Source: Takakia lepidozioides (lineage: Eukaryota > Streptophyta > Takakiopsida > Takakiales > Takakiaceae). Taken from it: DNA of 64,000 nucleotides. A model generated the notes under the pieces. The model was not told where the DNA came from and ran no database searches. It saw only the letters and a program-made list of their open reading frames with translations. Made by a program: the position numbers and the translations under genes. This document shows, piece after piece, positions 33,769 through 46,330 of this stretch. The stretch covers positions 63,652,756 through 63,716,755 of the forward strand of contig CM060731.1 of the NCBI GenBank assembly GCA_030704615.1, in the 5' to 3' direction. Position 1 is the first letter of the stretch; each line of letters starts with the position of its first letter.

Positions 33769-34589
33769 CGAAAACAGTCTCAAGTTACAGTCCGAAGAGA
33801 GGGTCTCATTTTGACCCTGACCACTGGGGCCTCTCTCCTGTCGGAAACATCTGGGAATTTCAGGGAACTGGTCACCTGGATATGAAGTCAGGCACATAAT
33901 TGCATTGATCCTCCAAAATAGAGGTACAATAGACTTTTTTGGCTCTCTATTTGCACAGTAGATTGTTTTGTGATCCAGGTTTTGACATTATAATCTGCTG
34001 GTTTCCCCCCTCCTCAAAGGCCTGAATTGTGGGCTGTCGCTCCCAGGTTTCCTTTTATTTTATTTTTAAATAAATAAAACCAGCAGCAGTAAAAAGTGGT
34101 TTAAAGTTTTCTTTCTTTTTCAAATCTGGTGGTTTTGTGCATTACACTCTATTCATTGCTGCTGGTAGGCTGACCCACAACACTTAACCTTGTGGGCATA
34201 GTGTCAATTTTCTGGCTGCAGTGGCATATGCTGACCTAGGATAGTGTGTGAAAACGTGCCCGAGTAAATGAAAACTAAATTGCCCTAAGTCCACTGCAGG
34301 TTTTTTCTTAAGGTACGAGTGGCTATATTATTGGGTGTAGGGTAGTGCAAGTGGCCCAGTCTAGGTAATTTTCCTCGAATTGGTAGGCTACATGTATTTC
34401 CGCTCTTGTCATATTTGGCGACTCAAATGGATGTTGATGAGCAATAGAAGGCGAAGTACAAAAATAGCTGGAAGCCATAATAGGCGAATGGAACTCTTTC
34501 TATGTGAAAATCACAAGGTAATTGGTACAAATGAGGTCTACAATTATGGCTTATGACATATTACAAATAGTGTTATTTGGCACCCCCCT

Positions 34590-34745
34590 AAGCTCCCAAG
34601 CATACAAACCAGCCCCCAAGCAGATCATCAGATATTGACATGGACATTTACCTTGAGGAGGAGTTGAACCTCAGCCCCATATGACCCTGCCCAAGGCAAC
34701 ATAGGTTCCTACAGCCCACAATTAAACTTGCACCATACTTGCTAA
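34590..34745 (-). mobile_element. Possible tRNA-derived SINE of another family
   Basis: The minus strand carries a B-box match (GGTTCAACTCC, about 34668-34658) preceded by TTTAATTGTGGGCTGTAGG, which could be a diverged A box. Ends are undefined and no second copy was seen in the window, so this is tentative. Confidence 0.3.
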
Positions 34746-37700
34746 GATCAAGGAATATAGGTCTGCCATTCATTGCTAAGAAATGGAAATGTTATTACAA
34801 TTGCATATAATCAGTAGGGAAATCCAAGCTTACTTCAAGCAGTTACTGGGGCCGGGGGGTGAAAAACCATATGTTGTCTAAAGAGTAGAGGCCGTTTCCA
34901 TTGAATGGCTAGACCTAGTATGTTTCCTGAGAACCCTGGCGACGACCGTGCCCGTAGGCTTTGCACTTGTGCATGCAACTCCCATCATATGTCTCTTCCG
35001 CTGTTAATCACTTAAAACAATCCTCTTGCTAGACATACACTTTTTGAACATATGTTTGCGACGTTCTAATTTGTTTGACTTGTAACACAATTATGTGAAA
35101 GAGAATTGTGATGAAGGGTTGTCTTTCACATTCTCTTGGTATGCAAAGTCTTTGTGAAATGCCTCCTTAAAAATTTCCTCCTTGAACATCTCAAAAAGCT
35201 CAAAAATGTACATAAAGTAAAAATACTCGAGCAGGTGATGGGGGGCCATTCAAACTGAAAAGGAAAAAAGGTTGAATCTTGTCAAAATAAAGGTAAGTTA
35301 TTTATGGCAAAGGGCTACAATCTCAAGGGTACATATTATTTGCTTCAAAATTCATTCCATAGGTCGAAATGGAGCAATGCAAGTGCATCTCAGTAGAAAA
35401 ATCACATCGAATGAATATAATTAACATGTGTTAGAGAGAAGACTCTGGCCAAAATCGGTGTAACGAAGAGCCACTTCGTCTCACGGCTACTGCCCCCTTC
35501 CGGGGGTAGGCCCTATACAAAAGGCAGGCTAGGTTTGCAGTGTCTAGGGGGTACCAGGATCAAGGGATAGGGTACATAGGGTACCGATGAGGGGTTGGAT
35601 TCTATTTGCCGTTTAGTAGTGATAGCCTGAGCCATTAAATACTTTAGTTTTACATAAAAATGAATGATGAAAAACTTAGAATAAAGTTAAAACAATGTTA
35701 TTAGACAACAAACCAACACCCAAGTGGATGATAACAACTTTGTCTACACACTTGTTCGCTAGCACAACAAAAAGACCACATGATTTCAGTTGCTATAGAA
35801 TACCCAAGTAACCCAGTGACCAGATTGAGACGGAGGATATAAGTTCAAAGAAAACAATAATGTGGACCCAAATCAGTGAAACCAACAAATAAACTGACAA
35901 ATGAGAGCAAAATGGTTTTTAAGTCTCTTACTTGGATAACCATACCAATAACAGCATAACTGGGATTTGGAAGGTCTCTCCCTATGTCTGTGCAAGATTC
36001 TCATGTTAGAGGAACAAGTTTCGTCTCCCAGCAACTTTTCAAGTGACATCAGTAAAGACTTGCGATGTGGGGAAATTGATCATTGTCATGATCATCGAGC
36101 AAGTTACAAACTACACAACCATCTTACGAAAATCATTTAATGCAATGGCTCAAATAGTTGCTGCAAGATGAGGCTTGTTCATCACACACATTCTCCAGGC
36201 ATTTTGTCAACATCGTCTGTCCAAATTTCTTGTCTTATAAATCAAAGTATGACTCTTGGTTTGATATCTATGTGTTGGGATCAGATTATGTGCAACATTT
36301 GACAGGAGTAATTTACAAATGATTAGGTAACAAAATGCTTTTGCGTTGCCCAAGAGCTAAGTTGAAGCAAAAAAAGATCAAATGTCAAAATTCAGCGGTG
36401 ATCTAACAAATTGTTGAAAGATAAAACGTAGTTGAGCAACAATCCAAAGCTTGTGCATGAGAGGTTGAATCAATTTGGAATCATCAGATTGATTAGATTA
36501 AAAACAAGAAGAACAATTACAAGATTGCAAAAAGACATATCAAGTTATATTTATAGTTCAAATCTTCTCTATGTTGCATTAACAAATCTCATTTTGTTCA
36601 TATGTGACTTTTGATATCTTGTCACTTTGTCAAAAGTATATAATCAAAAGTTATGTGAAAAGACGACCATGGCTTGTGATTCAGATTGAGAAAGATACCC
36701 GCAACTACTCTTTGGAATCTCATTTGTGCAAAAAAGAATGAGGTTCGACAGAGTGATCAATGCTCATGCTCAAAACTCCAAGCCTAGCATACACTTATAG
36801 ATTATGGAAGGAAAAAAGCAGGGATTCATTATTATATTACATCATCATATTGGCAGATGTTTGTGATCAAGACCAAGAGAAAACATCATCATCGATCCAA
36901 TAAATGAAAAGCCCCAAAGGCTTCACAAAAAGCTACATAGCCTAGTTAGTGTATGACAAAGTTACCCAAATACCACACGGGGATCATGCAAATTAGAAGA
37001 TGCTCAAGGCGCAAATAGCACATCTGCTTTGTTTGTTCTAAGAAGCTTCTACCCTCTTATGTTTGAGGTATGATTTAGTCACCAATGCGCTATCTCTTTC
37101 GTATGGATATATAACGACTTTTGCTTCATGGAACCCATGGTTGATTCGTTAGTAGAATTGCAATAGCTGGTATGGGATATAACATTTGCTTGGAGATGAA
37201 AGTCATGCTACACATTTCACTCTCCATGAAAGAACAGAGATGACATAAGCATGGAAAACCTAATTTATTATTTTGTAATTTATGATTACAGACCATTTTC
37301 AGCCTCATGTAGATACTATGCCCAGTTTGGGAGTCTCTATGAGTGTTCACACTATGATACTTTTGTAGTAATGGCATTGTTATTTGAAAATCAATTAATC
37401 CCCACTTTTTGTTGATTATATGCTACAAAATAATTTTGCAATGAGATAGAGAAGACTTAGGCCAAAATAAGTGTAATTAAGAGCCACTTCACTCTGTAAC
37501 TAAGGGAGAATAAATTATTTTACGATTTATTAAACCATAGGTACATGAATGCATGGGACTTCATGTTTTGAAGTCAAGAAGACAGAACTCATTGAGATTT
37601 TCATATCACAAAAGGACAGATGACCAATCGAGCTCCATTTGGACTTTGGGCATTCCCAATTGTCGAAGGATTATATGATCTTTGGTCATCATCGTTGGAG

Positions 37701-37804
37701 ATTGAAGAAACTATCTGTAAGTGTCATTGAAAAATGAAAATTCGAAGCTTCAGTTTCACAACATTGATCCACAACATAGACCTGTTGTGTTTGTTTTTCT
37801 CGCC
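34746..37804. other. AT-rich stretch without recognisable genes
   Basis: No coding motif was found. Two related segments occur in direct orientation at about 35432-35485 and 37441-37496 (GAAGACT..GGCCAAAAT..GTGTAA..AAGAGCCACTTC), about 2 kb apart. They could be ends of an old element, but no other LTR features were found. Confidence 0.35.
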
Positions 37805-38261
37805 AAAGCATGCACATACATATTGCTACACAACTACATCGTTGTCCAATCCACACAACACATACAAAAGACACACATAATGTCCATCACAATGATAAGT
37901 ACTCAAATCCATCATACAACCTATCACTTATAAACATAAGTAAAGCCTAGCGCACCCTATGCCATATGGACTTCACATTGCTACGGCGCATTCACACACA
38001 CCTGCTGCAAGCTCGCCGCCGTGAGGCTTAATTCAAGAGAGATGAGCCTCACACAACAAGCGTGGAGATAAGTACGTGCAGGTGCCAAGGTAATCTTGAC
38101 ACCTCCTTTTGTCACTTGGCCAGATCCAAGTGTTAAACATATTAAGTAAATTTATGTAGCTAGTTTTAAACTGACAGCTGTCGTGCACATACATATCGCT
38201 ACACAACTACATCGATGTCCAATCTGCACAACACATACAAAGACACACCTAATGTCTATCA
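37805..38261 (+). mobile_element. Short element with direct terminal repeats (TRIM-like), copy A
   Basis: Terminal repeats of about 83 bp (37805-37889 and 38179-38261) share CACATACATAT, GCTACACAACTACATCG, TGTCCAATC and CACAACACATACAAA. The right copy runs TGTCGTGC...TCTATCA. The internal part is about 290 bp and noncoding. A second element of the family lies at 40933-41442 on the other strand and shares internal sequence (GCCTAG.GCACC, GATGAGCC). No standard PBS follows the first repeat, so the mechanism is uncertain. Confidence 0.7.
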
Positions 38262-38929
38262 CATTCGCCTGCTTAGCTAGTGGTTAGGTTCTTCTAACTC
38301 CAGATAACTACCAGATGCGATAGTAGCCTCAGCCTCACTAGGTCCTTTACCATTGTTTTTATTGTACTCAAACTCGATAGATCAAGAGGTCGGGTGCAAA
38401 AGTAGCCCCATCGTTAGTCGCCTTCTTGCAATCCGTGAACCCGAACTAGGTATCTTGCAGTGTAGATACTGATTGTTGGTACTTATATTGCATTCTTATG
38501 TAACACATGTAACATATAACATATATGCATAACAATCACGCTACTCAGGTATGGGGACATCCACCCAAATTTTGGACCCAATATAGCTATTATCGGCGAT
38601 ATCATTAGCCAACTTTGTGCAGACCCCCAAGAACGATACGCTCTATACTTCCAACACAACACCATATCCATCGTACATACTTATCAACACTTCTCTGTCC
38701 ACTTTACTCATTTTCTCTCCAAACCGCTACCCACTGCCCCTACACACACCCTAAACTGTTTGTCAACCACTTATGCCCCGCCCCGTCCCCCCACCCACCC
38801 TTCCCAACTGGGTTGCTGCTCTTTCCAAACTTGGTAGAGAAGCCAAAAAAGCCGCTAATATGTTGTAACTAAAAAAAAAACTACTGGCAATCACAAGAAA
38901 TTTATTTATTTCTTCTGTCAACTATTACA
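38262..38929. other. Unannotated stretch
   Basis: No gene. Bases 38266-38310 vaguely resemble a tRNA A-box region (TAGCTAGTGGTTAGG), but no B box follows. Confidence 0.3.
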
Positions 38930-41900
38930 TTATGATCACCCCATAAAAGTCCACAAAGCCATCTTCAATCATGTGCTTAACCCACCTATTGACTGCCTCA
39001 AACATCGGTTCGGCCATTTATGAATCAACCCTGAAGACATCAAAAATGACATATGGATCCAAGCATCATCCTCCTATACACCCACTGTCGCAAACTGCCT
39101 ATACTCTAGCCAACACACTCTAGATTGTATGTGTTAAGTCAAACACTACCCGTGGCATGACCCAGACGACTTTTCACTAGACAAATGAGGCTCCCCAACA
39201 GACCGTATTCATGACTTCTTCAAGATAGACCTTTATGAATCCTGCCTTAAAGCTCTCTCCAAAGCAAAAGCCCCAGACTCTGATCTGATCCCAAATGCTA
39301 TACTAGACAACCGCTTGATCCCCAACCCACCTTATTCTCTTCAAATTCTTTAAACTCTCCTATCGGCTGCATCATATCCCACACACATGGAAGCATAGTC
39401 GCACCATTCTACTATTCAAAAAAGGTGATCCCACGGATCTCTTGTGAACACTATTTATAAATATTTTACTAGCACTTTAACCATGATACTATAAATAATT
39501 ACGGTGAACAACAACGCATCCTTAATGACCCTCAAGAAGGCTTCCGAGCCACACGAAGCACCACCTGACAAATACGATATGTTATATCTGCATTAGAAGA
39601 CGCCAAATTTATAAAACAAGATATCTACCTTCTATATATTGACGTTGAAAATGCCTTCGGATCCTTAGACCATGCAAGGTTACTCACCATCATGATAGAC
39701 CTTGGATATCCAACGGACACTATACAACTCATTGGTAATATTTATACGACTAGCACTACAGAGTACTCAGGCTCATGTTGCGGATCTACCCCTCTATCAT
39801 AATATTGCAGGGTACTATCCAAGGAGATACCCTAAGCCTTTACGTATTTATCATTTTCCTAGAACCTCTACTACGTTGGATAGCTCGCGGCAAACTAGGC
39901 TATCAATAAAGAAATTCCTCCAACGAAATCTCAACTGCATCATACATTAACGATCTTGCCATCCTTGCGCACAAATCCCAACACCTAGACCATCAAGTCG
40001 ATAAACTATCCCACTTTAACCAACGGTCTGGTATGGAGCTAAGTCTCCATAAATGCGCTGTCACCGCAGCCACTCACCACAATAATCTCACAAAACCGCT
40101 ATTGCCTCCCTTTGTAATCTCTACATCCACTATCAGAATAAACCCTTCATTTTCTTAGGTCCTGATGGACCTTACACATACCTAGGAATCCAACTTGCCT
40201 CTTCGCAACCCTGACATGTGCAGAAGAGCATAACACTTAGTAACCAAGTTAACTAGTAAAAGTTTGGCTCTTCTTAAAGCCCTTGTAGCCATCAGACCTA
40301 AATTATCGATCATTCAATCATAGCTAAAACCATAGGTTCAATATGTCTTCCACGCTGCACCTTTCTCCCTCCCAAACATCATACTACTTGACAAAAGCCT
40401 TATCCAACTCACTAAGCAAAGGCCTACCCATCATCACTCCTAATGCTCTTACCCAACTCCCAACGGACAACTACGGAATAGACTTTAGCCCAGGTTAATC
40501 ATTTCATATGCCCGTACCCTTTGTACACAACTACAAGAGGCCCTTAATGACCCCGGGTGCATAGGTCTAACATGTCACGGACTCCTCAAACACCTAGCTT
40601 CAAAATACAATGGACTCTACCCCTTCCATCTCTACACCCACAGGCATGTCTCCATTTCTTCAACCGCACACACATTGCTCATACTGTGTTAGATGAAAAT
40701 CAGTATATAAACAGATCTCCCCGGATATCCTAATACCTCATCACGGCTAGAACACGTTTGGCTTAAAAGTCCATTTCTTTCCCAATTTGAGAGTATACAT
40801 CCATGTCAAGAAACATCCATCATCACCTACTTTAAAGAGCGGCATAGCACAAATATCATCCAACTCACCACAGCCACCGAAAACCGGCTCTTAACCCCGC
40901 AAGAGTTCACTCTTCAACATTTCAAAGCTACTGCTAGTGGCAGACTAGTGACATGCTAGTGATTGGTGTGTATATATGTTGTGTGGTTTGGACAACGACG
41001 TAGTTGTGTAGCGATATGTATGCACAAGACAGTTGCCAAGTTAATTTACCACTAGTGTGAAACTAGCTAGTTAATAACTAGTTTTTATATTGTATTGACA
41101 CTTGGGATTGGCCCAAGTGTCAATCCACGGATCAAGATGCTTGCTGGCATCTGGGCGTGGTTATCTTCATGGCAGCTGCGGTGTGGCTCATCTTTCTCGA
41201 GTTGAGCATCACCGTGTCTGGCTATGACGTTGTAGTGTGGACTCCCTATCGCATGGGGTGCACTAGGCTCGACTTAATATGAGTGATGCTTTTATGTGTA
41301 AAGTTTGCGAGCTCGGGTGAGTTTCTTATTTTCTTCTTCATCATTGTAGCAGACTAGTGACAGACTAGTGATTGGTGTGTATATGTGTTGTGTGGTTTGG
41401 ACAACGATATGTAGTTGTGTAGCGATATATATGTGCACGACAAACTCGACATAACCACGTAGTTTGCTACATTCATAAACTTCTCATGCACTGCCTTGAA
41501 ACCAAATGGTTCTCACTCATTAACGCCGGCACCTACCAAGACAGACCCCCAGACCATATTTCTGTCCCGCCATGGTTACTCCCATGTGTCTGCCCCCATT
41601 TACCTGCATTTGCTCGGCCAGACTATGCCCAAACATCTTGCTTGTCCATGGTTTATCCATAAATGCCCTCCTGCTCACTACTCCGTCCCCAAATCTCACC
41701 ATCCAATTTGTTGAATTTACATAATGTTATGATCGTTACCCCAGCTCATCTACCTTACTTAAACAACAGAAATATGCCCCGCTCATCCTCGCAATTCGCC
41801 AATGAGGTTGAAACACTGACCGACTAACCGTCATCACTGCTGAAACGAGGGAGCCACATGTCCTGGTTCTGGAGGAGGGCCCCGCACATGCCCGCACAGA

Positions 41901-42010
41901 GATGCTAGTGTTTCTCCATCATCTAGTCCTCTGCCATCAATGGACGCTCATTGACCCCCATGAGAAAATCAGTATTGATCCTATGCCATTTATATATTTA
42001 TAAATATAAT
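38930..42010 (+). pseudogene. LINE (non-LTR retrotransposon) remnant, interrupted by a TRIM-like element
   Basis: Fragments in mixed frames read as non-LTR reverse transcriptase: YLLYIDVENAFGSLDHARLL (about 39630-39685), IQGDTLSLYVFIIFLEPLL (about 39813-39875), GMELSLHKCAVTA (about 40030-40070) and FFLGPDGPYTYLGIQLASS (about 40150-40200). After the inserted element, TIQFVEFT and CYDRYPS (about 41700-41740) continue to a tail near 42000. The usual catalytic FxDD segment is not recognisable. Many stops and frame changes make it clearly dead. Confidence 0.8.
40933..41442 (-). mobile_element. Short element with direct terminal repeats (TRIM-like), copy B, inside LINE remnant
   Basis: Terminal repeats of 98-100 bp lie at 41345-41442 and 40933-41032. 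On the minus strand they run TGTCGTGCACATAT...CTGCTACA and TGTCTTGTGCATAC...CTAGCA, so both are TG...CA. The middle is about 310 bp and noncoding. It shares terminal and internal words with copy A, which has shorter repeats lacking the CACTAGTCTG tail. It splits the LINE remnant in opposite orientation. No target duplication was seen. Confidence 0.75.
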
Positions 42011-42934
42011 TTTAAGTTTTTAATAATAAAAAATAAGGAGGAGCACCCATGATAGAGGACAGATGAAGCCACATGGGACTGAATCTTGATTCAATAATTT
42101 ATAATTTTTTGATTATAAATATCCATAGAATCCATAGAGCACTGCCTTCTGCATTGCTTCCTGCCCACCAGAACCTAGCACTTGGTGGTAAGTGGAAATC
42201 AGTCCCTGCTTTGTCTCCCCTTCTTTTGCTTCTAAACATGCATAAAGGGCGGATCAAAGCATGGGGTTCTCTGCAAATAGCTTCCCGTAGGTGCAGCAAA
42301 GGAAGGCGTCGACAGCTTCTTTCGACCTTCGACCTCACATGGGCCAAAGACAATCACATTTGCACCCACCTCTCTGATTCAAGGATCTTAGCTTGGAACG
42401 ACGATCATCTCCACGATCAATGGGAAATCACTCGGTGAAGTGGATGGCCACGACATCAACTGGCGCCATCAAAAGATGTGTTTGCCCAAGTCCAAGATCT
42501 AGCTCGACTTCGGTGGCACTTAGTGTCTTTTCTCATTGCTTCTCTCTCTGGCTTTGCTCTTCTTACCTTAAGGCTTCGTCTCCTCTTCTCTCCCCCCCTA
42601 GTCACAACTTGTGTTTACTTTTCCCGCTCATTCCCCACCCCTCTTTCTGGCTACTAGGTGTTCCCGTGTGTCATTTAAAGTTAGCAAATGGTTGTCCGGA
42701 GTCATAAATTGATTGGACCAGCAATCCATATCCTCAAACTCCAAACAATGAGTACTCTATGTATATTGTACTCGCACCTCAAATTCAGTAGAATTTTTAC
42801 TCAAACTTATTTTTTGGTTTTTTTTGTGCAAAATCCACAAATAAAATTGAATTAATAATGCTTGGAAAAAATAACCATGTGGGCTGTGAAGACTTACAAA
42901 GGGGCAACTTCCCCGTAACCCACGACCAAGTTCA
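42011..42934. other. Unannotated stretch
   Basis: A plus-strand open frame (about 42073-42438) continues loosely to 42700 but shows no recognised motif. It could be a decayed element. Confidence 0.3.
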
Positions 42935-43215
42935 AACCAATGTTGGGCAGTTATTGAGTATCCGGGTATGAAATTCCGATTGTTAATATATTGAAAGTTG
43001 CCGGAACTGGCGATTTTTTGATATACGAGCTATATGCATATCCGGCGGTTAACAAAATGTAATAACTGGTAGCTATTTGATACTCATCAATTATATCCTT
43101 AGACATATACAGATTGATACCTAAATATGGGCGCCACAAACCGGTTATCAGCCAGCTCTCAAAAAGCATATATAAAGAATCCAGTTTCATTTTAGGCGGG
43201 TCCAGGCATATATAG
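42935..43215. repeat. Fragment related to the ACCAATGTTGG TIR element
   Basis: AACCAATGTTGGGCAG followed by TATCCGGGTAT and further GGTTAT/CCGG words resembles the ends of the element at 13129-14299. The opposite end is not clear. Confidence 0.4.
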
Positions 43216-43222
43216 GAGGCAT

Positions 43223-43585
43223 GTGTGTTCCTTTCTCCATGATGGAACTTTTCATTGCGGTGGAATATTCTTTGAAGTTTTAGTCAGAAATCTCGAGGAC
43301 TGGACCGTGATCTTCCAGTCGAGTTCTTTAAAACTTTGTGCCTGTGGCCTGTGGCAACACGTGGGAGAGGATTTTCTCACAATGCCCGACAATGTTCTGG
43401 CCAAAGGAATCATGCCATCTCAAATTCCCCATGGAGTCATTGCCCTAATTCATAAAAAAATGAGATAAAGATGTCATTCCAACTACAAACCTATTACTCT
43501 ACTTGACTTGACTTACAAGATCATAGCCAAAACTATCGCACTTACATTGCAACCCCTGCTGACGAAGCTAATTCTTGTGTACTGT
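43223..43585 (+). pseudogene. LINE reverse transcriptase fragment
   Basis: The frame reads MPDNVLAKGIMPSQIPHGVIALIHKK and, after a short frame change, NYKPITLLDLTYKIIAKTIA. This is the conserved N-terminal part of the non-LTR reverse transcriptase (usually ...IxLIxKKGD..xxNYRPITLLxxxYKIxxK). The RT catalytic core is absent. Confidence 0.8.
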
Positions 43586-43639
43586 GATTTCTTTTTCAAT
43601 CTGAATTGACATGGAATTGTTTGCTATTTCCTAGTCTCA

Positions 43640-45350
43640 TCCATGCGTTTCTCCACCCTATACCATCCCGATCCTCTGAGATACAGACCTTCTCCAAAAA
43701 CTCGTCTCGGGGGCTTCTTCAAATCCGACAACCTCCCATTTCTGTACATTGACCTTGTAAGTTTGTTTCTGCAGGTTCATGGCGATGCTGCTGATGCCAA
43801 CTTCTTGTCGGGACCTCCATTGGAATCCTCCATATCAGAAATTCGTCCTTAGAGGGACAATAATCACACTACTGTTGAGATTTCTGTCATCGACGGTGAA
43901 GCATCATCCAGGCACTTGGGTTCCCTTCAATTGCACGACCCTCTTCTTCAGTCAATTCCTGAAAATGATGTTCTGTCGCATGATCGTTTAGGATTGAAGG
44001 TCGAAGATGGAAGCCAACTTGACAAATGTGCAGGGGATTTCGTGGACCTCACTCTACAATCCTCACCCTCCATGTTAAGTGTCAAGGGTCTGAAATCTAG
44101 CTTGAGAATGTCATCCGTTGAGGAAGCGGCTGAGGCTACGGCTCCGCAGCACACTGTTGCCTCTCTTCCCTCCTTCTCTCCCCAGCATGAAGGTTGGACA
44201 GCCCAAATCAGAAGGAGTCGGGTAAAATTACTTATATCTGAATTCTAACTCGTCCTTTTGTTTTCCTTAGTACTGGGTCTGATGTTCTTGTTTTAATCCA
44301 GACCAGAAAATCTACGGATTGTGACATTCCTGTCAAACGACGTCTTCATTGGAAATTTGTTCCGAGGTAATCCTTTCGTTACGTGTGAATTCCATTCAGG
44401 ATGTGGAGTGCTCAAGGGACAATTTCCATTCCGTTCCCCTTCTCCACAACCCTTTCGACGAGGACAAGGACGAGACTTCAATTGCAACTTCTTGGCTTCC
44501 CGACCTTGCAGTATTGGTGCAATGTTCTGCACCGAGGAAGCGGAATAGGGCCCCCAAACCATTTCCATCTCTTCTACAAATCGGTTCTACTAGAGAAAAG
44601 TCCTTCGTCAGAGACAAAACAGACTCGAGGAAGAAGAGGAATACCTCGGACATACCGGGGTCTTGTCAAAACACGCCCGTTCGGATGTCAAGCTCGCCAG
44701 CGAGACTTTCCAATAAGGCGACATTGGTATTATTCGATATCATTTCTCCACTTTCTTCTCTTTTCTGTTCGTTTGGTTATGCACTAATTGCCTCCATCTT
44801 TTCTCAACAGGCGGGGATGCGGCACGATATCTTCATCAATTTCCCTCCGTACAAGGTACTTTCCTGAACCTCCACTTGGCAGTCGACGTTCCTCTTCTTA
44901 GCAATATTAACCCTCTTCTTCAAACATTCCAAGCCCACAACATTGTGCAGTATTTTGCCATTTTCTGCACAATCGGGTTGATCTTCCATACACTCAATCA
45001 TTTTGGGTCATGTATATTTTTCATGGCAGAAACACTAATGTCAGTGTGTGATTAACCTGCTCAGGATAACTTTGTCTCTCATCCTTTACATGCAACAGCG
45101 GGGAAGAGAAAACGGATGTTGTTAATTTTGAGTGTCAACAGACTCCTCTGCTACCGGCCACCCCCAACCGGCGGTGAACTGTTTAAGGAGAAATTTCGTT
45201 TCAGGAATGTGACACTTCAAGTTCCTGACAGACCATTTGTGGTGCCTCGGCCTGGAGTCTTGGAGTTTCTGGACCTTGCATTGAAGCATTTTCACGTCAG
45301 TTTTTATAGAAAAACAATACAACATTTAAAAAAACCAATAAAAAATAAAC
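43640..45350 (+). pseudogene. FCP1/NIF-like HAD phosphatase gene, truncated, active site altered
   Basis: Probable exons, separated by GT-AG introns: about 43775-44221 (VIDGEASSR, FVDLTLQSS), about 44302-44366 (CDIPVKRRLHWKFVPR), about 44401-44727 (a Ser/Lys-rich region with APRKRNRAPK and PVRMSSSPARL), about 44812-44854 (GMRHDIFINFPPYK) and from about 45100. The last reads RMLLILSVNRLLCYRPPP then VPDRPFVVPRPGVLEFLDLALKHF, which is the start of an NLI-interacting-factor/FCP1 phosphatase domain. Plant members read DVNG or DLNG at the nucleophile motif; here it is SVNR, so the nucleophile Asp is lost. The domain stops near 45320, about half its usual length. Frame changes occur in the first exon (near 43850). 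Confidence 0.6.
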
Positions 45351-45384
45351 ATTGAATCACAGACGTGGTTGATCAATAAAATCT

Positions 45385-46168
45385 TTATTTTGAAGCATCA
45401 TATCGGAGATTCCCGTAATTAGAATCATCAACATAATCCAAGAGAGGCTTAAACTTGGGATCGGTGGAAACATTCTGACAAGGCTTAAGTCCTATCCTCT
45501 TTTCCCTGAGATAACTGGAAACAGTGCGAGATTTCTTCATTTCAAGCAAATATTTCTGAAGAACCTTTTGGAAATAGCAAGAGTCCGTCTCAACGAATTC
45601 AAACGATTTTAGAATCAGACAGGATTCAGGCGGGTTCAACACACACTTAATAGCAGAATCGTCAATGAGTAAAGTGTTACTCCTATTGTACTGACCACCA
45701 AATCTTTGCTAGACCGTCATCAATGGCTTCAAGAACAGACTCGGCGGGTCGTATCCTGATATAAATTGAGGGTGGACAGAAGTAGGACATGAGATATAAT
45801 CTTCTTGAGACATAACAAATTCCGGCTGAGGAAGTGATAGGCTGCAAGTTCTTGTACATCATGCAGCTCCATATACCTAGACGGAAATGTTTGTTCAACT
45901 CTGTCCACATCTCACGATATTTTTCCCGCCTATAGACAAGTTGAAATCCAACAAGAGCTGGTATCTTGTAGTCTGTCTCGGACATTCGGGGGACACTGTA
46001 GTTCTTCTGGTGCTTCAAGACTTTGCACAAAACTCCATTCAAGTCAAATATTATCAAGCGCAATCCTTTCCCAACTGGAGAAACTGGTGCTGCAATCTGT
46101 GAGAAATTCATATATCCACTCAGGTGGTAATCAAGATAAACCAAGGACAGGATTGACATTTGGAGCAA
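45385..46168 (-). pseudogene. FCP1/NIF-like HAD phosphatase module B
   Basis: The frame reads GLRLIIFDLNGVLCKVL near 46070, then YREMWTELNKHFRLGIWSCMM near 45880, and, after a frameshift near 45700, NTLLIDDSAIKCVLNPPES near 45620. This is the order of an NIF/FCP1 domain: nucleophile motif, W-S motif and the LIDD motif. The nucleophile motif is DLNG, with Asn at the second, acid/base Asp, as in some plant homologues. The C-terminus ends at a TAA (45387-45385). It lies tail-to-tail with the plus-strand NIF fragment. Confidence 0.6.
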
Positions 46169-46330
46169 CGTCCACTAGACAGTCGAGGTTCAGGAAAATC
46201 TAGAGCAGCCATCTACATTTCAATCTGTTCCAAAGAAGCGTCAGGAAATTTTTGTTTCTAAGATAAACCTGTCACTGCAAATCCCATAGCAAGAGGCATT
46301 TGACCTTTGGGTCATTATACGGTGGACATC

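Noticed and set aside
35432-37496. LTR pair of a 2-kb retroelement
   Set aside because: Similarity is limited to about 55 bp, and no TG...CA ends, PBS or purine tract was found.
38262-38320. tRNA gene
   Set aside because: Only an A-box-like word is present; no B box or cloverleaf follows.
37805-41442. Single large element with terminal inverted repeats around the LINE
   Set aside because: Each arm has its own pair of direct terminal repeats, so two separate short elements in opposite orientation explain the pattern better.
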